From Alphaproteobacteria bacterium (lineage in GTDB: Bacteria > Pseudomonadota > Alphaproteobacteria > UBA8366 > Aestuariispiraceae): a DNA stretch of 55,959 bases. This document shows positions 8,691-17,337 of this stretch, piece after piece. Positions within the stretch are counted from its first letter, which is position 1. Each line of letters starts with the position of its first letter. The stretch spans positions 1 to 55,959 of the forward strand of contig SPJV01000210.1 of NCBI GenBank assembly GCA_006844765.1, in the 5' to 3' direction. The position numbers and the translations under genes are program-made. The notes under the pieces were generated by a model that saw only the letters and a list, made by a program, of their open reading frames with translations, was not told where the DNA came from and made no database searches.

Positions 8691-9707
8691 TTAATAGATC
8701 AGCTCGTCGTCGGCGCCGCCTTCGGAGATGACGATCTCGCCCTTGGATGCGAGATCCTTGGCGAGATTGACCATTTCCATTTGCGCGTCGTCGACGTCTT
8801 TGAGCCTGACCGGTCCCATTGCCCCCATGTCTTCGCGCAAGATCTTCGCCGCACGCTCTGACATGTTCTCGAAAAACAGCTCCTTGATCGCCTCCGATGC
8901 CCCTTTGAGGGCGGTAGCAAGCTTATCCTTATCGACATTGCGCAACAGCGTTTGTGTTCCGCCGGGATCGAGTTTCTGCAGATCCTCAAAGGTGAACATC
9001 AGGGCTTTGATCTTTTCCGCTGAGTCGCGATTGCGCTCTTCCAAAAGCGTCATAAAGCGGTTCTCGGTATTGCGGTCGAGGCTGTTGAAGATATCCGCCA
9101 TCATCTCATGACTGTCACGGCGCGCTGTTCTGGCAAGGTTGGTCATGAATTCGTTGCGCAACGTCCGTTCAACGTCATCCAGGACTTCCTTCTGCACGGC
9201 CTCCATTCGCAGCATCCGCATAATGACTTCCATTGCAAAGCTCTCAGGCAGCGAGGCCAGAACGCGGGACGCATGGTCACCCTTAATTTTCGACAGGACG
9301 ACAGCAACAGTTTGCGGATATTCGTTCTTCAGATAGTTGGCGAGCACAACCTCGTTCACATTGGCGAGCTTGTCCCACATGGTCCGGCCGGCGGGACCAC
9401 GGATTTCCTCCATGATCATGCTGACACGATCAGGGTCTAAAGCCTTGATCAGCAGCCGCTCCGTCGATTCATAAGATCCGACCAGAGAGCCCGTGGAAGA
9501 CAACTGCTCTGCGAACTCGACGAACAACCGCTCAACCAGGTTCGCATTGATCGTCCCCAGGTTCGCCATCGTCTGCGAGATTTCGCGGATTTCCTCGTCA
9601 TCCATATGACCGAATAGCTTGACCGCATTATCTTCGCCCATGGCAAGCACCATGATTGCCGCCTTTTCAGGGCCGGTCAGGCTTCGGAAATCCTCACGGA
9701 CACGCAT
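8691..9707 (-). CDS. fliG: Flagellar motor switch protein FliG
   Basis: FliG is the torque-generating rotor protein that contacts MotA and mounts on the FliF ring. The 338-residue length is typical. The N-terminal domain starts LTGPEKAAIMVLAMGEDNAV and binds FliF. The middle domain carries the EHPQ-like stretch KNEYPQTVAVVLSKI (here EYPQ). The C-terminal torque domain includes MFTFEDLQKLD and the charged helix around MSERAAKILREDMGAMGPVR. A GGAG lies 12 nt before the ATG. The gene follows fliF by 96 nt and precedes fliH by 16 nt. Confidence 0.97.
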   Translation of the reverse strand: MRVREDFRSLTGPEKAAIMVLAMGEDNAVKLFGHMDDEEIREISQTMANLGTINANLVERLFVEFAEQLSSTGSLVGSYESTERLLIKALDPDRVSMIMEEIRGPAGRTMWDKLANVNEVVLANYLKNEYPQTVAVVLSKIKGDHASRVLASLPESFAMEVIMRMLRMEAVQKEVLDDVERTLRNEFMTNLARTARRDSHEMMADIFNSLDRNTENRFMTLLEERNRDSAEKIKALMFTFEDLQKLDPGGTQTLLRNVDKDKLATALKGASEAIKELFFENMSERAAKILREDMGAMGPVRLKDVDDAQMEMVNLAKDLASKGEIVISEGGADDELIY

Positions 9708-9803
9708 TTCTTTCGATCGCTCCGGTCAGGCCAAAATGAAGGGCCGGGAAACATCTCAATGGTATCATGGGCGGATTCGCCCTTTGCCACATCAAAGAAT
9801 AAA

Positions 9804-11468
9804 TCAATTGCCGTCTTGATACATCCAATTCCGCAGGATCGATACGGCTTCTTCTGGATGTTTCTCGATAATCTCCCCAATCTTCTTCATGGAGGACGCT
9901 TTCACGCGGCCTTCGATATGGGCGATATCGATCATGGAATCGAAGTCTTCGTCCGCTGCAGCGGCTGGAACGGGGACCGGGATACCGTCGTCGCCGACCA
10001 CGATCCGTGTCGGTGCTGAGGACTGGTCTGTTATCAAGGCGCGCTCGGCCTCTTGCGCTGCGGCGGTTGCGGCCTCCCGCATTTCGAAGACCTTGGTGAT
10101 CATCGGACGCAGGACCAACACGGCGACCAGCAGGAAGACGAGGCCCAGGATGCCGGTTTGAACGATGGACTGGATGCCGCGCCAATCTTCTTCGGCGATC
10201 AAACCGAAGGCGAGGCGTTCATCATCCGTGGCGTCGACTGGCAGTGCTTCAAATTCCATGTTCACGATTTCGATCGTATCATCGCGGGCCGGATCGAAGG
10301 CGACGGCCGAGCGAACCAGCGCTTCGATCTGACGGAGCTGCTCAGGTGTACGCTCTTGATAGGCGCCGGCCTCATCACGAGACCCATTAACCAGCACCGC
10401 GACCGAAACCCGCTCCACACGTCCAGGGGGGGTTACCGTGTTCGTCAGGGTCTTGCCGATTTCAAAGTTACTACGTTCTTCGGTTTTGGAGGATTGCTCC
10501 GCATTCCCGGCGGCCCCGTCACCCAGGTTGGCGCCGGCATCCGGCAGGTTGTTACCGACTGAAACCGTGCTTTGGTCCTGCTCAGAAGAAGACGCGGCTT
10601 CTTCGATGGTTTCCGAAGACCGGAGCACTTGTTGTTCCGGGTCAAAGGATTCCTGGTTCACGACTTTCTGGCTGAAATCCATGTCAGCACGGACTTCGAC
10701 CCGGACATTTCCGAAACCAACTGTCTTTTCCAGCAGTTCGGTCACCCGTTGTGCTAAGCGGTTTTCGTAGGAGATACGCAGATCGCTTACGGACTGTGCA
10801 CCCAGGCCACCATCAGTGGCGTCGCCGCCGCCTGCCAGAAGAGTGCCCCGGTCGTCCAGGATAGAAATACGCTCAGGCCGCAACTGCGGGACGGCGGTTG
10901 CAACCAAATGCTGGACCGCAAGCACTTGTGAGCGGTCGAGCCGTTGTGAGCCGCGCATTTTCAGGACGATGGAGGCTGTCGGGTCTTGCGTGTCGCGGCT
11001 GAAGAGTTCCCGGCGGGGCAGCACCAAATGGACACGGGCGCCCCTGACAGCGGATAACGAGACGATGGTGCGCGCCAACTCACCTTCCAAGGCACGAAGC
11101 TTGGTGATTTCCTGTTGGAAGGATGATTGCCCAAGGCTCTCATCCCGGTCGAACAGTTCGTAGCCTGGTATGCTGCCGCCGAAGCCGCGCTCAGCCAGTT
11201 CCAGGCGAAGCGGACCGACTTGTTCGCGTGGTACAACGATCTCAGATCCACCGCTTCGAATCTGGAAAGGAATCTGTCTGCTTGTTAGCTCTGCAACAAT
11301 TGCGTCGGTGTCACTCCCATCCAGGTCGCCATAAAGGGACGACCAGTCCGGTGTTTGTACACGCGTCATCAGGAAGACGAAGAGGGCAAGCAATCCAAAA
11401 GCGACCGCTCCGATAAAAGCGATGCGGGCCATGCCCAGATTGCGTGCCAGTTCGACAAAACCGCCCAA
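9804..11468 (-). CDS. fliF: Flagellar MS-ring protein FliF
   Basis: FliF forms the MS ring in the inner membrane, the base on which the flagellum is built. The 554-residue protein has an N-terminal membrane helix (about 14-35), periplasmic ring-building domains with the YscJ/FliF motif VSLSAVRGARVHLVLPRR (about 135-155), a low-complexity acidic insert (about 310-350), a second membrane helix (about 445-465, LGLVFLLVAVLVLRPMI) and a cytoplasmic tail that binds FliG. The 5'-most in-frame start is a TTG with a GGAGAG ribosome site 8 nt upstream; an ATG at 11432 is the alternative. It is the first gene of the basal-body operon, behind an AT-rich leader region with no -24/-12 promoter. Confidence 0.96.
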   Translation of the reverse strand: MGGFVELARNLGMARIAFIGAVAFGLLALFVFLMTRVQTPDWSSLYGDLDGSDTDAIVAELTSRQIPFQIRSGGSEIVVPREQVGPLRLELAERGFGGSIPGYELFDRDESLGQSSFQQEITKLRALEGELARTIVSLSAVRGARVHLVLPRRELFSRDTQDPTASIVLKMRGSQRLDRSQVLAVQHLVATAVPQLRPERISILDDRGTLLAGGGDATDGGLGAQSVSDLRISYENRLAQRVTELLEKTVGFGNVRVEVRADMDFSQKVVNQESFDPEQQVLRSSETIEEAASSSEQDQSTVSVGNNLPDAGANLGDGAAGNAEQSSKTEERSNFEIGKTLTNTVTPPGRVERVSVAVLVNGSRDEAGAYQERTPEQLRQIEALVRSAVAFDPARDDTIEIVNMEFEALPVDATDDERLAFGLIAEEDWRGIQSIVQTGILGLVFLLVAVLVLRPMITKVFEMREAATAAAQEAERALITDQSSAPTRIVVGDDGIPVPVPAAAADEDFDSMIDIAHIEGRVKASSMKKIGEIIEKHPEEAVSILRNWMYQDGN

Positions 11469-12038
11469 GGGTACTCTCCCCTATTCACTCTGTTGGCGTG
11501 GAGCGTATTTCTCGATCCCGCCGTTCTCTTCAAATCGATGATCGCTGCTGTGTTCTTCTGTCGAGAAACAACTCGACTCATCGATTCGAACTCCCTGACT
11601 CATTTCGTGAGCCTAGACTGGTTCGCAGTATTCTCAAATAAAAAAGTAGGTAAAAATTGCCTATTTATTGCAACGTGAAATCAAAGGAGAAATTCCCGAT
11701 TTCCGACTGTGTAATTATTGTCGCAATGCTCTGCAAAACTGGATTCTTTTATCTATAATTAAATCGGAACTGCGTAAAAATGTGCAATTTAGCAGTAAGT
11801 TAACAATAGTTTCTTGATGCCCTTTCCGAAGTTTCCCCGGTATTCCTCACGGCGTCATCTATGTGATCCCGCGTCCGTCTCTCATCTCTATTTCTCTTAA
11901 ACAACAAAACGCGGCAAATATCAATAAAATTTTATATAAATTTTTTGAACTAGCGAATCTTCGATTCGGGCCGGTGACAAAAAGATACGGCGACCGAAGG
12001 GCCGCCGTACCAAAAATATGGGTAATGCAGGAAGAGGA
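11469..12038. other. AT-rich intergenic control region upstream of fliF
   Basis: This 570-bp gap separates the fliF start from the flgE stop, both on the minus strand. The stretch 11600-11950 is strikingly AT-rich compared with its GC-rich neighbours and contains TTAA words (for example around 11760 and 11810). It shows no credible coding frame and no -24/-12 motif on the minus strand. It is the natural place for the early (class II) promoter of the fliF operon, but I cannot pinpoint that promoter. The left part, next to flgE, holds a terminator. Confidence 0.6.
11977..12009 (-). terminator. Rho-independent terminator after flgE
   Basis: Arms TACGGCG (11986-11992) and CGCCGTA (12003-12009) pair around a 10-nt loop. 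Read on the minus strand the stem is followed by TCTTTTTG. It starts about 30 nt after the flgE stop and would end the fliK-flgD-flgE transcript before the fliF promoter region. Confidence 0.8.
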
Positions 12039-13424
12039 TTACCGCTTGGCGCGGATCAGTTCCTCAAGCATTTCATCCGCCGTGGTGATGATCCGAGTGT
12101 TGGCGGAGAAGGCGCGCTGCGTAACGATCAGCTTCGTGAATTCATCTGCAAGGTCGACGGTGGACTGTTCAACAGAGGACCCGTTGATTGTCCCCGCACC
12201 ACCCGCGCCGGAGATCTTCGCAACCGGATCACCGGATTCATCGGTCTGGGAGTAAACGTTACCGCTCAGCGGGTTCAAGCCGTTGGCGTTGTTGAAGGTC
12301 ACCACCGGGATCTGGTTCAACTGACGAGAGTCACCGTTATCGAAGACGGCGCTCACGACCCCCTGGTTATTCACGGAGACACTGGACAGGTTCCCGAACT
12401 GCCGCCCGTTCTGGGACAACGAGTTGATCGTACTTGTCCCTTCGAACTGGGTAATACCGTCCGCGGAGTCCGCGGTACCAAAGTCGATGGCTATAGTGAC
12501 ACGATCAGCGTCACTAGTGGCAACAGTACTGCCGTCATAATCAATGAAGATCTGTGCAATTTCGTTGGTGGTCCCACCGATATTCGACGCGAAAGCCCCG
12601 GCGGTGTTACCACTGATGGTCCCTGCTGCGTCATATGCCGCAATTGTACCATCCGCGTTAAATTCAATTTCGCCTAGGTCAATCGTGTTGGTTCCGTTGT
12701 TCGCAACCCCAGTGGCGGCATCTGCGAAGACGGCGTTGTTGTTAATGATGCCATCGACTTCCCAGATATTGGCCGTCGCATTTTTTGTGAAACGCAAAGT
12801 TAAGGTGTGGCTTGTACCCTGTCGGTCAAAGGTCTGAAGTGACATATCGAATGTGTCGCCTGTTGCTTCTGAGGCTTGAAGGTTGGCGCTGAGATCGATA
12901 GTCGAAGTCGCGATCGGTGCCGCAGAAGCTGCTGACACATTAACCGATGTCGTTGACGTCAAGACGTTCGTGACATCGAACCCGGTGTTAGTCGCGTTCC
13001 GGTCGTAGCCGAGCAGGAAGAATCCACCCGCATTGACCAGGTTTCCATCTTCATCCGGGCGGAATTCACCGGCACGGGTATATAGGATCTGTCCGGTCGG
13101 ATCGTGGTTACCGGTCGTCGTGTTGAAAGTCAGTTCGTTCGTGACCGCAAAGAAGCCGTTGCCGGAGACGGCAATGTCGGTTGAGTTCGCAGAAGCCTGC
13201 AACAGGCCCTGAGAGCTGACTTCGCGGGTCAGGACCGACTGCACACCACCGGAGGAAAAGAGGGTTTGCGACCCGGAGTCTGTGACCAGTGTTGAGAAGC
13301 GCGGTCGGTTTACTTTGTAGCCGACCGTGTTCACGTTAGCGATGTTATCCGAGATCATCGCCAATGACTGGCTCTGGACGAAAAGTCCGGACACACCGGA
13401 ACGCAGACCGCCGAAGATACTCAT
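12039..13424 (-). CDS. flgE: Flagellar hook protein FlgE
   Basis: FlgE is the structural protein of the flagellar hook, exported by the flagellar type III system. The 461-residue protein begins with the rod/hook N-terminal signature (SGLFVQSQSLAMISDNIANV then NTVGYK) and ends with the matching C-terminal motif (FTKLIVTQRAFSANTRII then TADEMLEEL). These two ends form the coiled-coil D0 domain. The centre, about 90-380, is rich in Ser, Thr, Ala and Asn, as in exposed hook domains. A GGAGG ribosome site precedes the ATG. It is the last gene of the fliK-flgD-flgE unit, followed by a terminator. Confidence 0.96.
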   Translation of the reverse strand: MSIFGGLRSGVSGLFVQSQSLAMISDNIANVNTVGYKVNRPRFSTLVTDSGSQTLFSSGGVQSVLTREVSSQGLLQASANSTDIAVSGNGFFAVTNELTFNTTTGNHDPTGQILYTRAGEFRPDEDGNLVNAGGFFLLGYDRNATNTGFDVTNVLTSTTSVNVSAASAAPIATSTIDLSANLQASEATGDTFDMSLQTFDRQGTSHTLTLRFTKNATANIWEVDGIINNNAVFADAATGVANNGTNTIDLGEIEFNADGTIAAYDAAGTISGNTAGAFASNIGGTTNEIAQIFIDYDGSTVATSDADRVTIAIDFGTADSADGITQFEGTSTINSLSQNGRQFGNLSSVSVNNQGVVSAVFDNGDSRQLNQIPVVTFNNANGLNPLSGNVYSQTDESGDPVAKISGAGGAGTINGSSVEQSTVDLADEFTKLIVTQRAFSANTRIITTADEMLEELIRAKR

Positions 13425-13449
13425 CTGTTAATCCTCCACTCGAAATTCT

Positions 13450-13469
13450 GATCCCCTAAGCCGGGGATC
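13450..13469. other. Hairpin between flgD and flgE
   Basis: GATCCCC (13450-13456) and GGGGATC (13463-13469) form a perfect 7-bp stem with a 6-nt loop in the 98-nt flgD-flgE gap. There is no U-run after it on the minus strand, so it is more likely an RNA stability or processing element than a terminator. Confidence 0.55.
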
Positions 13470-13522
13470 GCAAGGTTCACCGGGGTAAACCTGTCCTGGA
13501 TGCCGCGCCGTCGCGGCGAAAC

Positions 13523-14200
13523 TTAGCTTTGTTTAACGGCTTTCACCTGATCAATCGGGACGTCGACCAGATCGTCCAACACCAGGGTTGTGCCTGAAGA
13601 GCCGGTCTCGACGCCGGTTACCTTGCCGTTCGTCAGGGTCGTTGCAGTGATTGCCGCATCGTTGTCATCAACTGCGCCAATCAGGAAGGAATAGCTGCCC
13701 GCCGGGAGGTTATTGCCGTCGGCGTCTTTACCATCCCATGTGAAGCTGTGTTTGCCGGCGGTCTTATCGACGCTTTCGATATGAACCATGTTGCCGGTTG
13801 AATTGAAGATCTGGATTGCGGCGTTGGATGCCTCTTCTGGCAGAATGTAACCCAATTCCTTGTCGCTACCTTGGGACAAGGAGAAGATATTACCTTCCGC
13901 TTCCACTGTATTGCCCAGGTAAGACACCGCACCAATTGCTTCATTCGACTGGTTCAGATCGATCAGGTCTTCCAACAGGCTGCTCTGCTTCACCGATTGC
14001 TCGGCGCCGGCGAACATAACCAATTGGTTCGTGAACTCATGGGTGTCCAGAGGCGACAGCGGATCCTGGTTCTGCAACTGTGTTGTCAGAATGGTCAGGA
14101 AGGTGTCGAAATTCTCTGCCAGACTGCTCGCGCTGTTCGTCGTGCCTGAGCTCGAAGAACTGCTGCTGCTGCTGTTCAGACTTGAGACGTCGCTTGCCAT
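13523..14200 (-). CDS. flgD: Flagellar hook-capping scaffold protein FlgD
   Basis: FlgD caps the growing hook and is needed for FlgE polymerisation. The 225-residue length is typical. The N-terminal part, after a serine-rich leader, has the FlgD motif FLTILTTQLQNQDPLSPLD (about 32-50), followed by EFTNQLVMFAGAEQSVKQ. The C-terminal part (about 110-215) contains the immunoglobulin-like FlgD fold with FTWDGKDADGNNLPAGSYSF. An AAGGAG ribosome site precedes the ATG. It lies 65 nt after fliK and 98 nt before flgE on the same strand. Confidence 0.96.
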   Translation of the reverse strand: MASDVSSLNSSSSSSSSSGTTNSASSLAENFDTFLTILTTQLQNQDPLSPLDTHEFTNQLVMFAGAEQSVKQSSLLEDLIDLNQSNEAIGAVSYLGNTVEAEGNIFSLSQGSDKELGYILPEEASNAAIQIFNSTGNMVHIESVDKTAGKHSFTWDGKDADGNNLPAGSYSFLIGAVDDNDAAITATTLTNGKVTGVETGSSGTTLVLDDLVDVPIDQVKAVKQS

Positions 14201-14265
14201 CTCGGTGCTCCTTTGCCGCTTTATTGCGGCGTTAGTACGGGGTCCTAACTAACGTTCTTTAGGTA

Positions 14266-15807
14266 TTAGACCCGGAAGTCGAGACGCCCATCGGCGGTGA
14301 AACCACCCATGTCGTCATCGAAGTTGTCGAAAAGGGACAGTTCCTCCGGCACATCCGCGCCGCCGCCACCGCTTGCGGTGTTGGCTTGGTCCTGCCCGTT
14401 ACCCTCACCAGCGCCTTGGCCCTGAAGGTTGAAGCTCAAGCTGTTTGAGTCTGCGCGCAAGCCGATCTGGTTCAGCGCATCAATCAAGGAACGCGAGTCC
14501 TGCCGAAGCATGTCCAGTGTTTCAGGACGCTCCGCACTGATCACGGCAGTCATGCGACCGTCGTGGTTCATTTCCATCTTGATTTCGACCTTGCCGAGTT
14601 CAGCGGGGCGAAGTTGGACATTGATCCGATCCTGGCCCTGAGCAACACCGCGTTGGATGTTGACCGCAACCTGATCCGCCAGCGCATGAGCCGGAAGGTT
14701 CGGACGGGATTGAGCCTGTGCCGATTTCGGCGTTGTCGAACGTTGCTGTACCGCATTGTTCTCGCCAGAGACGGAAGTGCCGCCGGAGGCTGCGTCAACA
14801 GAGAGCTGGCCTTGTTGCGATGTTTGACCATGTGTAGCGGCCCGCGCATTGGCGTTTACCGCAGATTGGAACCCGGCATTCTGAGCCTGATTGGCGTTCT
14901 GCTGGTTCTGCTGATTACCTTGCGCCTGATTTGCGCCGTCGGCATTCGCCTTTGCTTCATTGCCTTGCTTGCCATTGGTTCCGGCCTGCTGGGCAGCGTT
15001 TGCCTTGCCTCGGTTGAAGATGTTCTGGGCGCTGCCGTCTTGCAGCTCGATATCGACATCGCTTTCGGTATTGCGAGCAGCGTTCTCGCGAATTTGTGTC
15101 GCGCGACCGGTTTCCGCATCAAGGGTCGACTTGGCCGCCAGAGTATTCTGCGGCTGGGAGGCAATCTCTGCTGCTTCCTTCGTTACCTTTGCATTGGCGT
15201 TTGCATTGCCTTTGCCTTTGGCACCGGGCAGGTCAGCCGGATCGATATCTGTTTCTTGTTGGACAACTTCTGTGTTGACCACACCGGTGCGGGCTTCCGC
15301 CTTGCCGGCATCCGCTTTGTTGGCCTGATCGCCTGCCTTGTTGGCGTTAGCATTGTCGGCGCGAGCCTGTGACTGCTGTTGTTGGCCGTCACCTGCGGTG
15401 TTGCGATTAGCATTTGCATTCGGGTCTTGGACCGGACCTGCATAAGCGTGATCATCGTTGCGGGTGGCATCGTCCTGGCGCGCCGGCGCTGCGCTGTTAT
15501 CCGCTGCTGTCGCCGAGTCAAAGGTGTCAGCGTCGTTATCGTCGGATGATGCTTCGGGGCGGCGCTCAAGGGCGGGGAGGTTGTCATCACCCGTGCTCGT
15601 GCGTTTCGGCACGCCCAGTTGCGCTTCCAGATTGGTGAAGACGATGTTTGAGCCAAGGCGACCGCGCAGCAGCTCATCAAATGAAGGCTGATCCTGCTGA
15701 TCGCTTGATTGATTTTCTTTGTCCTTTTCCTTGTTCGCGGCTGCGCCACTCGTTTGTTGAGCTGCTGCGATAAGGTCTTGGATATTGTCGATACCGTTGA
15801 TAGCCAT
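14266..15807 (-). CDS. fliK: Flagellar hook-length control protein FliK
   Basis: FliK measures hook length and switches export specificity. The start is ATG 15807 because GGAGG lies 6 nt upstream; an in-frame GTG at 15819 overlaps that ribosome site and is unlikely. The 513-residue product has a long low-complexity N-terminal and central part rich in Gln, Asn, Ala and Asp (many NANA and QQNQ runs), and a C-terminal Flg_hook domain (about 395-480) with VNIQRGVAQGQDRINVQLRP, then ELGKVEIKM and a helix ending in LNQIGL. This is the usual FliK plan. A strong -24/-12 promoter lies 33-48 nt upstream, so FlbD control is likely. Confidence 0.93.
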   Translation of the reverse strand: MAINGIDNIQDLIAAAQQTSGAAANKEKDKENQSSDQQDQPSFDELLRGRLGSNIVFTNLEAQLGVPKRTSTGDDNLPALERRPEASSDDNDADTFDSATAADNSAAPARQDDATRNDDHAYAGPVQDPNANANRNTAGDGQQQQSQARADNANANKAGDQANKADAGKAEARTGVVNTEVVQQETDIDPADLPGAKGKGNANANAKVTKEAAEIASQPQNTLAAKSTLDAETGRATQIRENAARNTESDVDIELQDGSAQNIFNRGKANAAQQAGTNGKQGNEAKANADGANQAQGNQQNQQNANQAQNAGFQSAVNANARAATHGQTSQQGQLSVDAASGGTSVSGENNAVQQRSTTPKSAQAQSRPNLPAHALADQVAVNIQRGVAQGQDRINVQLRPAELGKVEIKMEMNHDGRMTAVISAERPETLDMLRQDSRSLIDALNQIGLRADSNSLSFNLQGQGAGEGNGQDQANTASGGGGADVPEELSLFDNFDDDMGGFTADGRLDFRV

Positions 15808-15839
15808 GGCTTCCTCCACGAAGATTCTGCCGATTAATC

Positions 15840-15855
15840 AGCAAGAGGCGGGCCA
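15840..15855 (-). promoter_or_regulatory. Sigma-54 (-24/-12) promoter of fliK-flgD-flgE
   Basis: On the minus strand the sequence is TGGCCCGCCTCTTGCT, matching the consensus TGGCACG-N4-TTGCW at all but one position, with invariant GG and GC at correct spacing. Transcription would start near 15829, giving a leader of about 22 nt with the fliK ribosome site in it. Confidence 0.88.
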
Positions 15856-16022
15856 GTCTGAAGAGATGGGTATTAGTTGTTTTAAAACAGTGGTTTAGGG
15901 TTGGGTGTTTTGAATTTTTTGCCAACCTTGGTATCGGCGTGTTTTGCAGGGGTTAGGAATCTTTCGCCGGTCGCGGCGGAAATTGCCGACAGGTTTGATC
16001 TGGTTTGAATGAGACCTGGAAA

Positions 16023-16076
16023 CGACAAAGCCACCCGAACCGCGATATCCCGAAAGGGAACCTCAGTTGGGTGGCT
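16023..16076 (-). terminator. Terminator after flaG (nested hairpin)
   Basis: Outer arms AGCCACCC (16029-16036) and GGGTGGCT (16069-16076) enclose an inner TCCC-GAAA-GGGA tetraloop hairpin (16048-16059). On the minus strand the outer stem is followed by TTTGTCGTTT. It lies between the flaG stop and the fliK promoter, so the two units are probably transcribed separately. Confidence 0.7.
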
Positions 16077-16155
16077 GTCTGAAGCAATGTCCGAACCCGG
16101 AACCCTCGAGAAAAGGGTCGCGGCGGACTATCCGGCTATGAATGAAACGCCGGAC

Positions 16156-16578
16156 TTAAACTGAACGATCAAGCGCCTGGGCGATGTTGCTGTTCGCCGT
16201 GGTGACCTGGGAAAACTGTTCTGACAGGAATTCAACCAGACTTTCAGACGGAATCCGCTGGATAACGTCGTCGCTCTGCGGCGACAGGATTTCCAGAAAG
16301 ACCGTATCGCTTTCCTGATCAAAGCCAACACGGGTCTTAAGGCCTTCGATTTGCAGGTCCTGCAGCGAGGCGACCGTTGCTTCGCGGGCTGCTCGGTCTT
16401 CCCGGCGCAGGGCATCATCGTCACGAACGGACGTTTGCGACGGGGCGGTTGCCGCGGTTACGACCTGGTCGGGTACATTCTGTACGGTTTGAGTGGCGCC
16501 AGCTTCAGAAGTGGCGCTTGGGTTTTGTTGCGACTGCGACTGCGGCAGTGCGACATTGGTGTTCAGACTGACTTCCAT
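16156..16578 (-). CDS. flaG: FlaG family protein
   Basis: The 140-residue protein has a disordered Gln/Ser/Thr-rich N-terminus (1-70) and a FlaG-like C-terminal domain (about 75-125). That domain contains LKTRVGFDQESDTVFLEIL followed by QSDDVIQRIPSESLVEFL, which fits the FlaG pattern of a short beta hairpin plus R-Q-I-P-P-E-like helix start. FlaG proteins affect filament length or FliD function in other bacteria; the role here is not known. A GGAG ribosome site lies 9 nt before the ATG. No fliD or fliS is adjacent. It is divergent from flbT. Confidence 0.75.
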   Translation of the reverse strand: MEVSLNTNVALPQSQSQQNPSATSEAGATQTVQNVPDQVVTAATAPSQTSVRDDDALRREDRAAREATVASLQDLQIEGLKTRVGFDQESDTVFLEILSPQSDDVIQRIPSESLVEFLSEQFSQVTTANSNIAQALDRSV

Positions 16579-16890
16579 TGCTTCTACTCCGGATAGTTTC
16601 CGTCATTCTGCGTTTGATCGACTGATTTGGCCTGCCCCTTGGACTGATGCACAGCTTTCCGCGTTTCTGCGGTCTATCATGTGCCCTGTCGTCAGGCGGG
16701 GTGAGCCTTACCATTCTGGATCGCTCGCAACTCCATTTCGGAGCCGGATCATGTACACCGACCGTCGATATACACGTCCTTACTCTCGAATATGGCAGAA
16801 AACGGCTAAAAAATCAAGTTACCCTCGAAATCGACGTTTCAAGCCCGCACCGAACCACCTATATCTGGCACTTGAAGGAGAACCGGACCC
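16579..16890. other. Divergent intergenic region between flaG and flbT
   Basis: This 312-bp gap should hold the promoters of flaG (minus) and flbT (plus). I find no -24/-12 promoter with both invariant dinucleotides and a good match. The plus-strand sequence at 16628-16643 resembles one but has GG instead of GC at -12. An AAGGAG ribosome site precedes flbT. No coding frame in the gap looks real. Confidence 0.5.
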
Positions 16891-17286
16891 ATGCCGCTTA
16901 GAATTAAACTGCCCGCCAAGGAACGCATCATTATCAATGGCGCGGTCATTGAGAACGCAGGCGATGCAACGACGATTGTACTCCACAATCGCGCCGATAT
17001 TCTTCGCCGCAAGGAAGTGATGGGGGAGGCGGAAGCGAATTCCCCGGCAAAACGGGTCTATTACGCCTTCCAATGTGCCTATATGTTCGAAGAGGAACGG
17101 GATCGATACGCCCATATCGCGCTGGATTATCTGCGTGAATACCTAGACGCGGCGCCGAGCGCTAAAGATATCTCCGACAAAATCCGCAAACAGGTGGATC
17201 AGGGAAAGCTCTATAACGCGCTGCGCGTAACCCAGGATTTGATCGATCACGAGCAGGAACGGCTTGAAACGCTTGGGATGGCCTAA
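16891..17286 (+). CDS. flbT: Flagellar biosynthesis repressor FlbT
   Basis: FlbT is an alphaproteobacterial RNA-binding regulator that controls flagellin mRNA stability or translation, usually acting with FlaF. The 131-residue protein fits FlbT throughout: it starts MPLRIKLPAKERIIINGAVI, has NRADILRRKEVM (about 33-44), and ends with a helical region containing YYAFQCAYMFEEERDRY and GKLYNALRVTQDLI. An AAGGAG ribosome site lies about 11 nt before the ATG. It is monocistronic on the plus strand, opposite flaF and the flagellar structural genes. Confidence 0.95.
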   Translation: MPLRIKLPAKERIIINGAVIENAGDATTIVLHNRADILRRKEVMGEAEANSPAKRVYYAFQCAYMFEEERDRYAHIALDYLREYLDAAPSAKDISDKIRKQVDQGKLYNALRVTQDLIDHEQERLETLGMA

Positions 17287-17337
17287 GCGAACTGAATTTC
17301 GGTGTGGCCGCGCTAATCCTGACTAAGGTCTCGGGCG

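Noticed and set aside
14563..15372. 269-codon plus-strand frame opposite fliK
   Set aside because: It mirrors the repetitive GC-rich fliK sequence; no start signal, no family resemblance.
16628..16643. TGGCCTGCCCCTTGGA as a sigma-54 promoter of flbT
   Set aside because: The -12 dinucleotide is GG rather than GC, and it is about 250 bp from the gene.
16866..16881. TGGCACT sequence just before flbT as a sigma-54 promoter
   Set aside because: There is no GC at the required spacing and it overlaps the ribosome binding site.
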